Part shown: positions 1-8,228 of the stretch, piece after piece
Layout: every line of letters begins with the position of its first letter
Numbering within the stretch: position 1 is the stretch's first letter
Assembly: GCF_021653995.1 (NCBI RefSeq)
Contig: NZ_JAJJOZ010000003.1
Location: forward strand, 124,001 to 188,000
Length of the DNA: 64,000 nt
DNA from: Allopusillimonas lactea
GTDB taxonomy: Bacteria; Pseudomonadota; Gammaproteobacteria; Burkholderiales; Burkholderiaceae_B
Reading direction: 5' to 3'
Program-made: the position numbers and the translations under genes
The notes under the pieces: model-generated
What the model saw: only the letters and a program-made list of their open reading frames with translations
What the model was told of the DNA's origin: nothing
The model's database searches: none

Positions 1-554
1 GTATCTGTCCATTTAAACCCAGATGCCAGACTTAAGCATGGTGCATGGATATACCTGATCGCGAAGTCTCGTGACTTTGGCGTGTTCACAGCCACGCCTC
101 CCGGCAGAAAACGCGAGGCCTGAACAAAATCAACCCCGTCCTCTAGTGCCTCGATGAATCGCGGTATCGCTTCAGGGTCATCCTTATCATTTCCATCGAT
201 GGTGACAATGCCCTCGTATCCTTGATCGAGGGCAAAAGCATAGGCACATCTAAGCTGGGCGCTCAGCTTTCCCGGGCCTTTCTTGACAACAAGCCCCCTG
301 ACACCTACTCGCCTCAGGGCATCCAGCTCTAAGGAGCCATCTGTACTGCCGCCATCGACAATGATGATGTCTGCAATCGCAGGAATCTGGATAGCTTCCA
401 TCCGTTCAAGCAAACTTTTTATACGTTCGCTCTCGTTAATCACAGGGATCACAACGCAGTAAGGATGTTGCTTGCCCAACCACAGCGGTGTCTCCATGGC
501 GGGTACTTGCCACTTTGCCCGCTCTTTCGGAGAAATATCTTGTGTCGTATTCAT
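1..554 (-). CDS. Family 2 glycosyltransferase, C-terminus cut by window edge
   Basis: Transfers a sugar from an activated donor during surface glycan synthesis, on the cytoplasmic side. About 184 N-terminal residues are visible. A GT-A fold is indicated by VVIPVINE, then IIIVDGGSTDGS (nucleotide-binding Asp) and an acidic DGNDKDDPE stretch in the position of the DxD motif. The start ATG lies 4 nt after the stop of the upstream membrane-protein gene, so it is the sixth visible gene of the minus-strand glycan operon. The donor and acceptor cannot be told. The first bases of the window interrupt the gene, so any C-terminal membrane segment is not visible. Confidence 0.85.
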   Translation of the reverse strand, partial: MNTTQDISPKERAKWQVPAMETPLWLGKQHPYCVVIPVINESERIKSLLERMEAIQIPAIADIIIVDGGSTDGSLELDALRRVGVRGLVVKKGPGKLSAQLRCAYAFALDQGYEGIVTIDGNDKDDPEAIPRFIEALEDGVDFVQASRFLPGGVAVNTPKSRDFAIRYIHAPCLSLASGFKWTD

Positions 555-558
555 TTGT

Positions 559-915
559 TTATGCAACCCGAGCTGTGATAAGCGCCACGCCTGCAATCAC
601 GAGCAAGATGCCGGCACCTGTGGTCCAGTGAAAGGGTTCACGGAAGATCAAAACTGAAAAGAGTGCGACCGTTGCTACCGCCCCGGAAGTCAGTACCGGG
701 TGGGCAACATTCAAGGGCAACCTGGCCAGTGCAGCGGCATAGAGCAGGAAAGCCCCACCGTATAGACCTAAGCCGAGCCAGAAGGGCCAGTTGCTAAAGG
801 CTGCCAACGGATCTGCAAGGGAGGGGAACCTCCTCGGGGGCATCATGGCCATCTTGACCAGTACGCTGGCAGATGCGTTTGCGGCGATACCAAGCACCAA
901 GATCAACCATTTCAT
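559..915 (-). CDS. Small four-helix EamA/SMR-like membrane transporter
   Basis: A 118-residue integral membrane protein with four predicted helices (about 1-25, 40-63, 70-92 and 97-115). The size and layout match small multidrug-resistance/ArnE-ArnF type half-transporters. Placed between a sugar isomerase-like gene and a glycosyltransferase, it may flip a lipid-linked sugar across the inner membrane, as ArnE/F do for undecaprenyl-aminoarabinose (inference from context). It overlaps the preceding gene by 4 nt (912-915) and stops 4 nt before the next start, so it is translationally coupled. No substrate-specific residues can be assigned. Confidence 0.8.
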   Translation of the reverse strand: MKWLILVLGIAANASASVLVKMAMMPPRRFPSLADPLAAFSNWPFWLGLGLYGGAFLLYAAALARLPLNVAHPVLTSGAVATVALFSVLIFREPFHWTTGAGILLVIAGVALITARVA

Positions 916-1745
916 CTGGCCACCCCGTGTTTAGTCCGGTAGCACTCTACGGCACAAACCAGCGCCCGTTCAATCGACTGGAGGTGAGGTTCTTCCTTTG
1001 TGGCGACCATCTCTATCGAAACTAGGTGTTCTGGAAGGTGTTGACTCAGGGCCTTGTGCATCAACTGATGATCAGTCCCGCCATCACCCAAAGGCACCAG
1101 ATCCGGCTCACTCGCATGAACGTGCCCGATAAGTCTGGAACTGCACTCCAGCACAGCTTCGGGAGATTCTCCATTGATCGTTAAGGCCCCAGTATCAAAC
1201 TGCATCCGAATAGCCTCGTGACCAACCGCTGCGACGACATGGGCTGTCTCTTCGCTGGTGGTCATGAAGTTCGCCCCATATTGGGTTGGATTGGGCTCCA
1301 GGCACACGATAACGTCATGTTCCTGTGCAACATCACCAAGACGTCGAAAAAAGCTAACCGCCTGCTCGAGTGCTTGTGCGTCACTCAAGCCTGAGCGGTC
1401 ACGATTCTTGGGTGAGCCAAATACCAATCGCGTTGCACCCAGGCCGGCACCGATGCGACACACCGCTCGCAGATGCTCCAGCATCGCCTGTTGGCTCTTG
1501 CTATCACCAAATACATTTAGTCCTGTCGTACCAAACAGTAAGGCTTGCATGCCAGTGATCTCGATGTCGTGACCTGCCCACCATCGTCTGACATTTGCGA
1601 TGTCCTCATCTTTAGCACTGGCAAGGTCAGGAAAGTACTTGCCGGGCGCTACATCAATGGCATCAACGCCGAACTTGCCCAGTAGCTTTGCGACGGAAGT
1701 ATCCTCTGCGATGTCCCAGGCAATGTTTGAAATCGCTAGCCTCAC
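912..1745 (-). CDS. Sugar phosphate isomerase/epimerase-like TIM-barrel protein
   Basis: A 277-residue protein of the xylose isomerase-like TIM barrel superfamily (AP endonuclease family 2). Expected metal ligands are visible: Glu in CLEPNP, Asp in QFDTGAL, His in GHVHASE and Glu in SIEMV near the C-terminus. Members isomerise or epimerise sugars or related polyols with a divalent metal. It overlaps both neighbours by 4 nt, so it is part of the glycan operon and probably makes or remodels an unusual sugar donor together with the NAD-dependent epimerase before it. The exact substrate is unknown. Confidence 0.8.
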   Translation of the reverse strand: MRLAISNIAWDIAEDTSVAKLLGKFGVDAIDVAPGKYFPDLASAKDEDIANVRRWWAGHDIEITGMQALLFGTTGLNVFGDSKSQQAMLEHLRAVCRIGAGLGATRLVFGSPKNRDRSGLSDAQALEQAVSFFRRLGDVAQEHDVIVCLEPNPTQYGANFMTTSEETAHVVAAVGHEAIRMQFDTGALTINGESPEAVLECSSRLIGHVHASEPDLVPLGDGGTDHQLMHKALSQHLPEHLVSIEMVATKEEPHLQSIERALVCAVECYRTKHGVAR

Positions 1746-2536
1746 GATGCCGCTCCGTTTTCATTCTTCTGGGTCATGGGTTCGGACTGGGCATAGGCTC
1801 TAATCGCCTGAATGGTTTCGCGGGCACTGTACTGATACTGACCAAGCGAACCGAAGATTTGCGCGTGCCGCGTTTGCATGTCGTAACGAGCGGGCGGGTT
1901 TCCCAGTGTCTGAATAAACGGTCTTCCGAAGCCCTGCAGCGAGACATCCGCAACGCTGATCGGTTCGGCTGTCAGGTGGACCAGTGATAGGCCAGCCTCC
2001 AGTGCCCTTTGGATGTCGTACCAAAGGTTGATCATGGGATAAAACTGGAAAATGCCTCGACTCTCAATAGCGTGAAGATTGTTGTTATTAAGAAAGTCAA
2101 AAATCACGTTCTTGCGTAAGCCAGGCCCAACCAAGCCAGGCAGCCGAACAATCAAATAACTGGGGAAATACTGCTCGACAAACTTTTCCAGCAGTCGGCG
2201 ATGAAGTCCGTAGGCATGCAAGCCTGACCCATCAACCGGCGTAGATTCATCAACGCCAATCGGCTCCTTGAATACATCGACAGTGCTGATCAATATGAAT
2301 GTTTTGCACTTGATAGTTCGAAGGTGATCGATCAGAGAGTCGATTTTTTTTCGATCATTTGCCGGATCACGATTGGCAATCCACTTCTGCGCCGGTGCGC
2401 CGGCACACACCACTACATCGAATTCACCATTCTCAATTTCGTGGATATTTGTCGAACGGAAAAGCGCAGAAAAATGTGCCTGCTTAAGGAGCGTGCTTCC
2501 AACAAAACCAGAGAATCCAATCAGCGCGTTTTCCAT
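1742..2536 (-). CDS. NAD-dependent epimerase/dehydratase-like reductase
   Basis: A short (264-residue) extended-SDR protein. N-terminal GFSGFVG replaces the usual GxxGxxG nucleotide loop, followed by ISTVDVF and then HAYGLHRRLLE at the YxxxK position, where the expected Lys is an Arg (Y-G-L-H-R). That makes catalysis uncertain. The chosen ATG has GGAG 5 nt upstream; an ATG one codon earlier and a GTG at 2542 overlapping the previous stop are alternatives. The 3' end overlaps the isomerase by 4 nt. It likely acts on a nucleotide sugar in glycan synthesis. Confidence 0.72.
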   Translation of the reverse strand: MENALIGFSGFVGSTLLKQAHFSALFRSTNIHEIENGEFDVVVCAGAPAQKWIANRDPANDRKKIDSLIDHLRTIKCKTFILISTVDVFKEPIGVDESTPVDGSGLHAYGLHRRLLEKFVEQYFPSYLIVRLPGLVGPGLRKNVIFDFLNNNNLHAIESRGIFQFYPMINLWYDIQRALEAGLSLVHLTAEPISVADVSLQGFGRPFIQTLGNPPARYDMQTRHAQIFGSLGQYQYSARETIQAIRAYAQSEPMTQKNENGAAS

Positions 2537-2538
2537 CA

Positions 2539-3681
2539 TCACTCCAGCAAGCTCTTGAACTCTTCTGTTTCGAGCTTTTCAAGAACATCGTAAATATTGT
2601 CTATCTTTCCACCCAACACCGAATAGCAGCCAGGCAGTTCCACATGTTTTTCGAAGAGGATCGGGCGACCATCATCTCCTTCGTTCTTGACCAAAACTGT
2701 TTTGACCTCGAATAGTGAGTCGACATACTTCGCTTCAAGTACGGCGGGTAGATACCGGCCTACATCCCGGACCATGCGATCGACACGAGTAGCACGATCG
2801 TATTCGTCGAGCCTCTTGTACGGGTCAACGCCCTGTTCGTCCTTCCAGCTAAAGTGTGGGGTGTAACGAACGTGCGACAGCGTGTGCAGGTCACGAGCAG
2901 GGAACGGCATCATCGAGAAAAATGGACCGTCCATGACTGTGACCCCAATTTCCTTGAGCACGCCTGGCGCTTGCATAAGCGCCATTTCAGTAACCTCCTG
3001 CTTGAGACCCATTTTGGTGCCAGGAAAGTCGCCTGAAAACTGATTCAGCCCACTGTAGGTGCAGTTGAAGACGTACCGACAATTTATTGACGAAGCATCC
3101 CCAGAATTCGACTGGATGGCTACGCTCAAGCTTTTGTCGGTTGGCGAACGGGAAATCGTTAAAGCACGGGTTGAGTAATGGATCTCGACACCTGCACCCT
3201 GAAGCTCTTTGACTGCCCATTCAGCAAGTCGAGTTGAATCGAAAGCATACTCTTCGACGAGAAAAACATCTTCAATCAGTCGAGGCTCAAAAAGCCGTTT
3301 TAAACCGGCTTCAGCAGGCTTGATCTTCGCTCCGATCTCATGGCAAAAACGCTCAAATTGCTTGGATGTTACTTTAGAGTTGCGTCTTGCAATAGCGTAA
3401 AGCTTTACAAAATCCTGCTTAACGGCGTGCGGCCAATCCCGCACAAAGCGAGGCAAATTCACTCGGCTACGAAATGCCGTCGTAAAGCTTCTGGGATAGT
3501 GATATCCATTGTGAACACGTGCCTGGTTGTTATACGAGGCACGGAGCAGCAGCTCCGGCTCCCGCTCAAGGAGGATCACCCGGCGCAATCCACGGGGCTT
3601 GGCAAGGTAGATCGCGATTGCAGCCCCGTAGAAGCCACCCCCAATGATGACTGCATCCGCAGTGCAAGATTGCACGGTCAT
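2539..3681 (-). CDS. FAD-dependent oxidoreductase of the DAO type in a glycan cluster
   Basis: A 380-residue flavoprotein. The N-terminal Rossmann motif VIIGGGFYGAAIAIYLA binds FAD, then LLERE closes the ADP-ribose pocket and a His-rich HNGYHYPRS stretch follows. A C-terminal GGKID motif is typical of D-amino-acid-oxidase/glycine-oxidase folds. DAO-type enzymes occur in several O-antigen clusters, where they oxidise a sugar or amine; the substrate here is unknown. The start overlaps the stop of the upstream glycosyltransferase by 4 nt (3678-3681). Confidence 0.78.
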   Translation of the reverse strand: MTVQSCTADAVIIGGGFYGAAIAIYLAKPRGLRRVILLEREPELLLRASYNNQARVHNGYHYPRSFTTAFRSRVNLPRFVRDWPHAVKQDFVKLYAIARRNSKVTSKQFERFCHEIGAKIKPAEAGLKRLFEPRLIEDVFLVEEYAFDSTRLAEWAVKELQGAGVEIHYSTRALTISRSPTDKSLSVAIQSNSGDASSINCRYVFNCTYSGLNQFSGDFPGTKMGLKQEVTEMALMQAPGVLKEIGVTVMDGPFFSMMPFPARDLHTLSHVRYTPHFSWKDEQGVDPYKRLDEYDRATRVDRMVRDVGRYLPAVLEAKYVDSLFEVKTVLVKNEGDDGRPILFEKHVELPGCYSVLGGKIDNIYDVLEKLETEEFKSLLE

Positions 3682-4727
3682 GCAACAACTTGATCTGAAT
3701 TGGGCAAGTCACGCGTTGCTGACGACGAGACATCCTCAATGTTCAGCTTCTCCCGGCGGGTCATACGTGCGCTCGTAAACTCTTGGCCAACATGATATAG
3801 CGGCCCCTCATTACTGAGGCTCGCCATATGCAATATGTATTCCCCGAGCACTAAAAGCACCAGTGAAATCAGGAAAAACATGCCTGACTGTTGCAATGAC
3901 ATACTCACCCAACCTGGCGCCACGTCAGTTTTGAAAATCCCAATGGCTACAACATAAACCGAATAAATTAAGTTGGCCGCAGCCCCAAACAAGGACAACG
4001 ATGTCACAAGTCGCATTGGTGCTTGTGTTGTCGAAACGAGGAGGCGCGTCCCTCTATCAATGCTTTCCCCCAATTTTTTGGTATTCCTTGCAAGTGGTTT
4101 GCTGCTGTACTCCATGTTGATACGCGCAAAACCACCAGTTGCCGGCAAGTGCCGGTAAGTAACGGCTGGCTGGGGGTGCTGCAAGATAAAGTTAACGACA
4201 CGTTTACTCAGCAGCCTGTACAGAGGCGCCTCTTTGGCCAGATGTATTCCATTGAACGATTTGTACAGAAAATTGAAGGCTGCATAGGCCGCTCGGTAAG
4301 CGAGACTTTGGCGTGGTTTCTGATGGTTATTTGCGAAAACCACATCTGCCCCCATCACTGCTTTATCGAGCATTTCAGGCAAGAAACCGATGTCGTCGAG
4401 CTGGGGATCAATGACAGCGACGAAATCACCAAGCGCATTCTCGAGCCCCACCCATGAAGCTGTGTCACCATCAACTTCCTTGGTAAGAGCATAAACTTGT
4501 AAGTTTGGATAGCCCGATTGACCGGTTAGATTTTTGAGTACATTGATGCTTTCATCATCAGACGCGTTGTCAACAATAATCAACTCGTAATCGGTGACGA
4601 GTGATGACAATTTTTCAGAGGCATTGTGAATAATGCTCTCTAGCTGATGGCCTTGATTGCGTACAACATACACAACAGACAGAAATACCGGGAAAAACGC
4701 CATTCTTATGGTCCCCACAACACGCAT
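3678..4727 (-). CDS. GtrB/DPM1-like family 2 glycosyltransferase with C-terminal membrane helices
   Basis: First gene of the minus-strand glycan operon, 349 residues. The GT-A domain has LIIVDNASDDES and a VIDPQLDD motif in the DxD region. Two hydrophobic helices follow (about residues 232-258 and 275-300), the arrangement of polyprenyl-phosphate sugar synthases such as GtrB or ArnC. It probably loads a sugar onto undecaprenyl phosphate at the inner membrane. The ATG at 4703 (MAFFPVF) is an alternative start and would remove eight residues. All five visible downstream genes overlap or nearly touch, so the cluster is one transcription unit. Confidence 0.82.
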   Translation of the reverse strand: MRVVGTIRMAFFPVFLSVVYVVRNQGHQLESIIHNASEKLSSLVTDYELIIVDNASDDESINVLKNLTGQSGYPNLQVYALTKEVDGDTASWVGLENALGDFVAVIDPQLDDIGFLPEMLDKAVMGADVVFANNHQKPRQSLAYRAAYAAFNFLYKSFNGIHLAKEAPLYRLLSKRVVNFILQHPQPAVTYRHLPATGGFARINMEYSSKPLARNTKKLGESIDRGTRLLVSTTQAPMRLVTSLSLFGAAANLIYSVYVVAIGIFKTDVAPGWVSMSLQQSGMFFLISLVLLVLGEYILHMASLSNEGPLYHVGQEFTSARMTRREKLNIEDVSSSATRDLPNSDQVVA

Positions 4728-4935
4728 CTTTGCGATCCGATTGCATTTATCTACAAAATCTTGTCATTTTAAACACTGGGGGGGAGGTACGTCACCCTGT
4801 TCGGGCTTCCTCAATTGAATCTTTATCAATTTTCATGCCAGCACAAGGTTCAGAGGCGTAAGCAAGCCCTTCTGCCTGCCGGCGACGGACAAGGCCTGGG
4901 AGTTTTTTCCCCGCCGCCCACACCCATGCAATGAC

Positions 4936-5120
4936 CCAGCAGTTTCTGCTCAGTTTATGCGGCTAATGCAAAGGCTGAAGGACGTGCTCTCACGCCTGCC
5001 CACGCGACCGGCTAGCCGTATCAGCGAATTGTTGCCGCATAACCGGACGCCCCAAACGACGAACTGAAAGACGGCGGCCGCTAACGCGGCCGTGTCAATG
5101 TGTGTTCCGCGGGCGCTTAC
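4936..5120 (+). mobile_element. Decayed right end of an IS66-family insertion sequence
   Basis: Reading in frame to the TGA at 5065-5067, the plus strand encodes a relic ending QRLKDVLSRLPTRPASRISE then LLPHNRTP. This resembles the C-terminal tail of IS66 transposases (LKDVL.RLPT...ELLP). At 5111-5120 the sequence ends in GGGCGCTTAC. On the complementary strand the element therefore starts GTAAGCGCCCGCGGAACACA, the form of an IS66 terminal inverted repeat, 53 nt beyond the transposase stop as in intact copies. No other part of the element is visible, so it is a remnant. In the rest of the 4728-5200 gap I see nothing I can support. Confidence 0.5.
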
Positions 5121-5200
5121 CAACCATTCTGCGCTTGCTATGGTGCTCTTGTCGAATAGTACAATCTTTCTTTTTCAGTATTTAGTTTAGGCGTCGTTCC

Positions 5201-6580
5201 TTGACCCGCCCCTCCTATCACCCCCCCATAGCAGAACGCTATCCGCTGGCCTTTTTCGCAGGCGTCCTGGACTTCCTGCTGATCGTCGCCGGCAGCTACA
5301 TTGCGCACTTCCTGCGCTTCGGCGACCTGTACATGACCGACTATTACCTGGTCGCCACCTTCATCATTGCCTTGATCGTGGTGATGTGCCAGGTGATGGT
5401 GGGCAGCTATCTGTCGTGGCGCGGCCGTTTTTTCTTTCGGCAACTCGGGCGGGTATACCTGGGGTGGTTGATTGCGCTGGCGGTTATTGCTGCGGCGGCG
5501 GTGCTGCTTAAGGTGTCGGAAGATTATTCTCGTATCTGGCTGGTGACCACGACTGGCGCGGCGCTGGTGCTGGTGACGGCGTTCCGTTTCTTGTTCTTCC
5601 TGCTGCTGCGCTACACCAGGCTCAAGGGGCGCAACCTGAAGCGGGTTATCCTAGTGCAAAGCGAGGGCGCGGGCGAAAATTTGCGGGCGCGGCTGCCTCT
5701 GTTGGCAGAATATGGCTATACGGTTGTTGAGACAGTTCCGTTGCAAAAGGCGGATGCCTGGCTCGATGGATTGGTACCCTTGGTAACCAAGGCTGGCGCT
5801 CACGAGCTATGGATAAGCTTGCCTTTGGCGCAGGGGCAATGGATCAAGTCGGTATTGCATGCGCTACGGCATCAGATGGTGGAGATCCGTTACTTTCCGG
5901 ATTTTGCGGATTTGCCGCTGTTGAACCACCAAGTGGGCGAAGTGGCGGGGTTGTATACGCTGGATCTTAACCGCAGCCCGATGATGGGGCCGGCCCGGGT
6001 GCTGAAGCGCCTGGAAGATATTGTGCTTGGTGTACCCATCTTTTTGCTGACCTTGCCGGTGTGTCTGGCGATTGCAATTGCGATTAAGTGCACATCGAGC
6101 GGGCCGATCATCTTTAAGCAGTATCGTACGGGCATCAATGGCAAGCGGTTCAAAGTGTACAAGTTCCGTTCGATGGAGGTTCATGAAGAAGCATCCGGCC
6201 AGGTAACCCAGGCTAGCTTTGGTGATCCACGCGTGACGAAGCTGGGTGCGTTCTTGCGGCGCACCAGTTTGGACGAGCTGCCGCAGTTTTACAACGTGCT
6301 GCAGGGGCGCATGTCGATCGTCGGGCCGCGGCCGCATGCCTTGGCACATAACGAGTACTACAAGGACGAGGTAGAGTCGTACATGCAGCGCCATAAGGTC
6401 AAGCCGGGCATTACAGGCTGGGCGCAGGTAAATGGTTTTCGGGGGGAGACGGATACGCTGGAGAAAATGGAAAAGCGCGTCGAGTACGACCTCTGGTATA
6501 TCGATAATTGGTCGCTTGGGCTGGACCTGCGCATCATCTTCCGGACCATTTACAAGGGTTTTTTGAACGGCCAGCCGTAA
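5201..6580 (+). CDS. Undecaprenyl-phosphate sugar phosphotransferase (WcaJ/WbaP-like)
   Basis: Initiating enzyme of polysaccharide assembly: moves a sugar-1-phosphate from a nucleotide sugar to undecaprenyl phosphate in the inner membrane. It has 459 residues, with four or five N-terminal helices (about 15-135), a CoA-binding-like middle region and a C-terminal bacterial sugar transferase domain from about residue 265. That domain shows the membrane re-entrant helix, then KVYKFRSM, the catalytic-type TSLDELPQ and SIVGPRPH motifs. The start is TTG; the next ATG falls inside a membrane segment and would truncate the protein. It lies 30 nt upstream of rfbB and shares its direction. Glucose or galactose specificity cannot be told. 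Confidence 0.88.
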   Translation: MTRPSYHPPIAERYPLAFFAGVLDFLLIVAGSYIAHFLRFGDLYMTDYYLVATFIIALIVVMCQVMVGSYLSWRGRFFFRQLGRVYLGWLIALAVIAAAAVLLKVSEDYSRIWLVTTTGAALVLVTAFRFLFFLLLRYTRLKGRNLKRVILVQSEGAGENLRARLPLLAEYGYTVVETVPLQKADAWLDGLVPLVTKAGAHELWISLPLAQGQWIKSVLHALRHQMVEIRYFPDFADLPLLNHQVGEVAGLYTLDLNRSPMMGPARVLKRLEDIVLGVPIFLLTLPVCLAIAIAIKCTSSGPIIFKQYRTGINGKRFKVYKFRSMEVHEEASGQVTQASFGDPRVTKLGAFLRRTSLDELPQFYNVLQGRMSIVGPRPHALAHNEYYKDEVESYMQRHKVKPGITGWAQVNGFRGETDTLEKMEKRVEYDLWYIDNWSLGLDLRIIFRTIYKGFLNGQP

Positions 6581-6610
6581 GGCACCCAGGCTCGTTTTAG
6601 GGCTATCAGC

Positions 6611-7690
6611 ATGAAACTCCTGATCACAGGCGGCGCAGGTTTCATCGGCTCGACGCTGGTAAGGCATATCCTCCAGTCCTCGCCAGACAGCGTCGTCAAT
6701 GTCGATGCGCTGACCTATGCCGGCAATCTGGAGTCGCTGGCGTCGGTTGCTGGGCACCCGCGTTACGCTTTCGAGCAGATAGATATCTGCGATCGCGCCG
6801 CGCTAGACCGTGTCTTTGCCCAACATCAGCCCGATGCGGTCATTCACCTTGCCGCTGAAACGCACGTGGACCGTTCCATCGACGATCCGGCGACGTTTAT
6901 CCAGGCAAATATCCTTGGGACATTTACCTTGCTGGAGGCCGCACGGGCATACTGGCTGGGCCTGGATGCTGCACGGCGGCAGGCATTCCGCTTTCATCAT
7001 GTATCTACGGACGAGGTGTACGGCGATTTGGCGCAGTCGGGTGACTTGTTTCGCGAAACGGCCCCGTATGTGCCTAGCTCGCCGTATTCTGCCAGTAAGG
7101 CAGGGGCGGATCACCTTGTGCGAGCGTGGCAGCGCACCTACGGTTTGCCTGCGCTGGTGACAAACTGCTCCAACAATTATGGCCCTTGGCAGTTTCCTGA
7201 AAAACTGATCCCGCTGATGATCTTGAATGCGCTGGAAGGCAAGCACCTGCCGGTGTATGGCCATGGCTACCAGGTGCGCGACTGGCTGTTTGTGGAGGAC
7301 CATGCACGTGCGTTGTACCAGGTTGTGCGCGAGGGCGTGGTGGGCGAAACCTACAACATTGGTGGCCACAACGAAAAGCGCAACATTGATGTGGTGCGGG
7401 CGGTGTGTGCGCTGCTGGATGCGTTGCACCCCCAAAGCCAACCCCTTGATATCGATGGCCGCCGTATGTCGCATGCAGTGCTGATCAAGCACGTGCCGGA
7501 CAGGCCGGGGCATGATCTGCGTTATGCCATCGATGCGTCAAAGATTAAGCGTGATCTGGGCTGGGTGCCGCAGGAAACATTCGCCACCGGTCTTCGCAAG
7601 ACGGTGGCGTGGTATCTCGATAATCTGGACTGGTGCCGCCGGGTGCCAGATGGCAGCTACCGGCGCGAACGGTTGGGCACGTTCAAGTAA
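6611..7690 (+). CDS. rfbB: dTDP-glucose 4,6-dehydratase
   Basis: Second step of dTDP-L-rhamnose synthesis: converts dTDP-glucose to dTDP-4-keto-6-deoxyglucose with bound NAD. The 359 residues match the family. NAD-binding GGAGFIG is at 7-13, the catalytic Thr-Asp-Glu triad is at 133-135 (STDEVYGD), and Tyr159 and Lys163 form YxxxK. The characteristic NNYGPWQFPEKLIPL stretch is present. It follows the sugar phosphotransferase by 30 nt. Its 3' end overlaps the convergent rfbC by 8 nt, so the four rhamnose genes are split between the two strands. Confidence 0.96.
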   Translation: MKLLITGGAGFIGSTLVRHILQSSPDSVVNVDALTYAGNLESLASVAGHPRYAFEQIDICDRAALDRVFAQHQPDAVIHLAAETHVDRSIDDPATFIQANILGTFTLLEAARAYWLGLDAARRQAFRFHHVSTDEVYGDLAQSGDLFRETAPYVPSSPYSASKAGADHLVRAWQRTYGLPALVTNCSNNYGPWQFPEKLIPLMILNALEGKHLPVYGHGYQVRDWLFVEDHARALYQVVREGVVGETYNIGGHNEKRNIDVVRAVCALLDALHPQSQPLDIDGRRMSHAVLIKHVPDRPGHDLRYAIDASKIKRDLGWVPQETFATGLRKTVAWYLDNLDWCRRVPDGSYRRERLGTFK

Positions 7691-8228
7691 ACAGTTCCGC
7701 ATCGCGAAAGGGGCTGCCTTGCCTATCCTTGGGCGAAAGCTCAAGGGTATCGTTGGAAGGCCAGCGTATGCCCAGGTCGGGGTCGTCCCACGCGATGCAG
7801 CGTTCGTGCTGGGGGGCGTAGTGGTCGGTTGCCTTGTACAGCACGTCTGCGTGGTCGCTCACCACCATAAAGCCGTGGGCAAAGCCTTCGGGTATCCAGA
7901 GCTGGTGCTTGTTTGCGGCGCTGAGCAGGGTGCCTATCCATTTGCCGAAGGTGAGCGAGCTTTGGCGCAAGTCCACAGCCACGTCGAATACTTCGCCTGC
8001 AACGACGCGGATGAGTTTTGCCTGTGGCTGTTTTACTTGGTAGTGTAGGCCACGCAGCACGTTTTTCTTTGAGTGCGAGTGATTGTCTTGAACGAAGGAG
8101 GCGGCCCGGCCTATTGCTTGCTCAAAGCGTTCCTGGTTATAGCTTTCGTAAAAGTAGCCGCGTGCGTCGGTGTGGACATCGGGCTCGATCAGATACACAC
8201 CGGGTAGGGATAGCTGCCGTGCTTTCAT
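7683..8228 (-). CDS. rfbC: dTDP-4-dehydrorhamnose 3,5-epimerase
   Basis: Third step of dTDP-rhamnose synthesis: epimerises C3 and C5 of dTDP-4-keto-6-deoxyglucose. The 181-residue cupin protein has catalytic His62 in VLRGLHYQ and the C-terminal AWDDPDLGIRWP signature. I chose the ATG at 8228, which overlaps the rfbA stop by 4 nt and gives the family length. The longer open frame to 8339 would overlap rfbA by more than 100 nt and has no family counterpart. It is the last gene of the minus-strand rfbD-rfbA-rfbC operon. Confidence 0.95.
   Translation of the reverse strand: MKARQLSLPGVYLIEPDVHTDARGYFYESYNQERFEQAIGRAASFVQDNHSHSKKNVLRGLHYQVKQPQAKLIRVVAGEVFDVAVDLRQSSLTFGKWIGTLLSAANKHQLWIPEGFAHGFMVVSDHADVLYKATDHYAPQHERCIAWDDPDLGIRWPSNDTLELSPKDRQGSPFRDAELFT

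Noticed and set aside
4854..4870. Left end of the IS66 element
   Set aside because: Only GTAAGC matches the right-end repeat; the following bases do not, so the left end is not identified.
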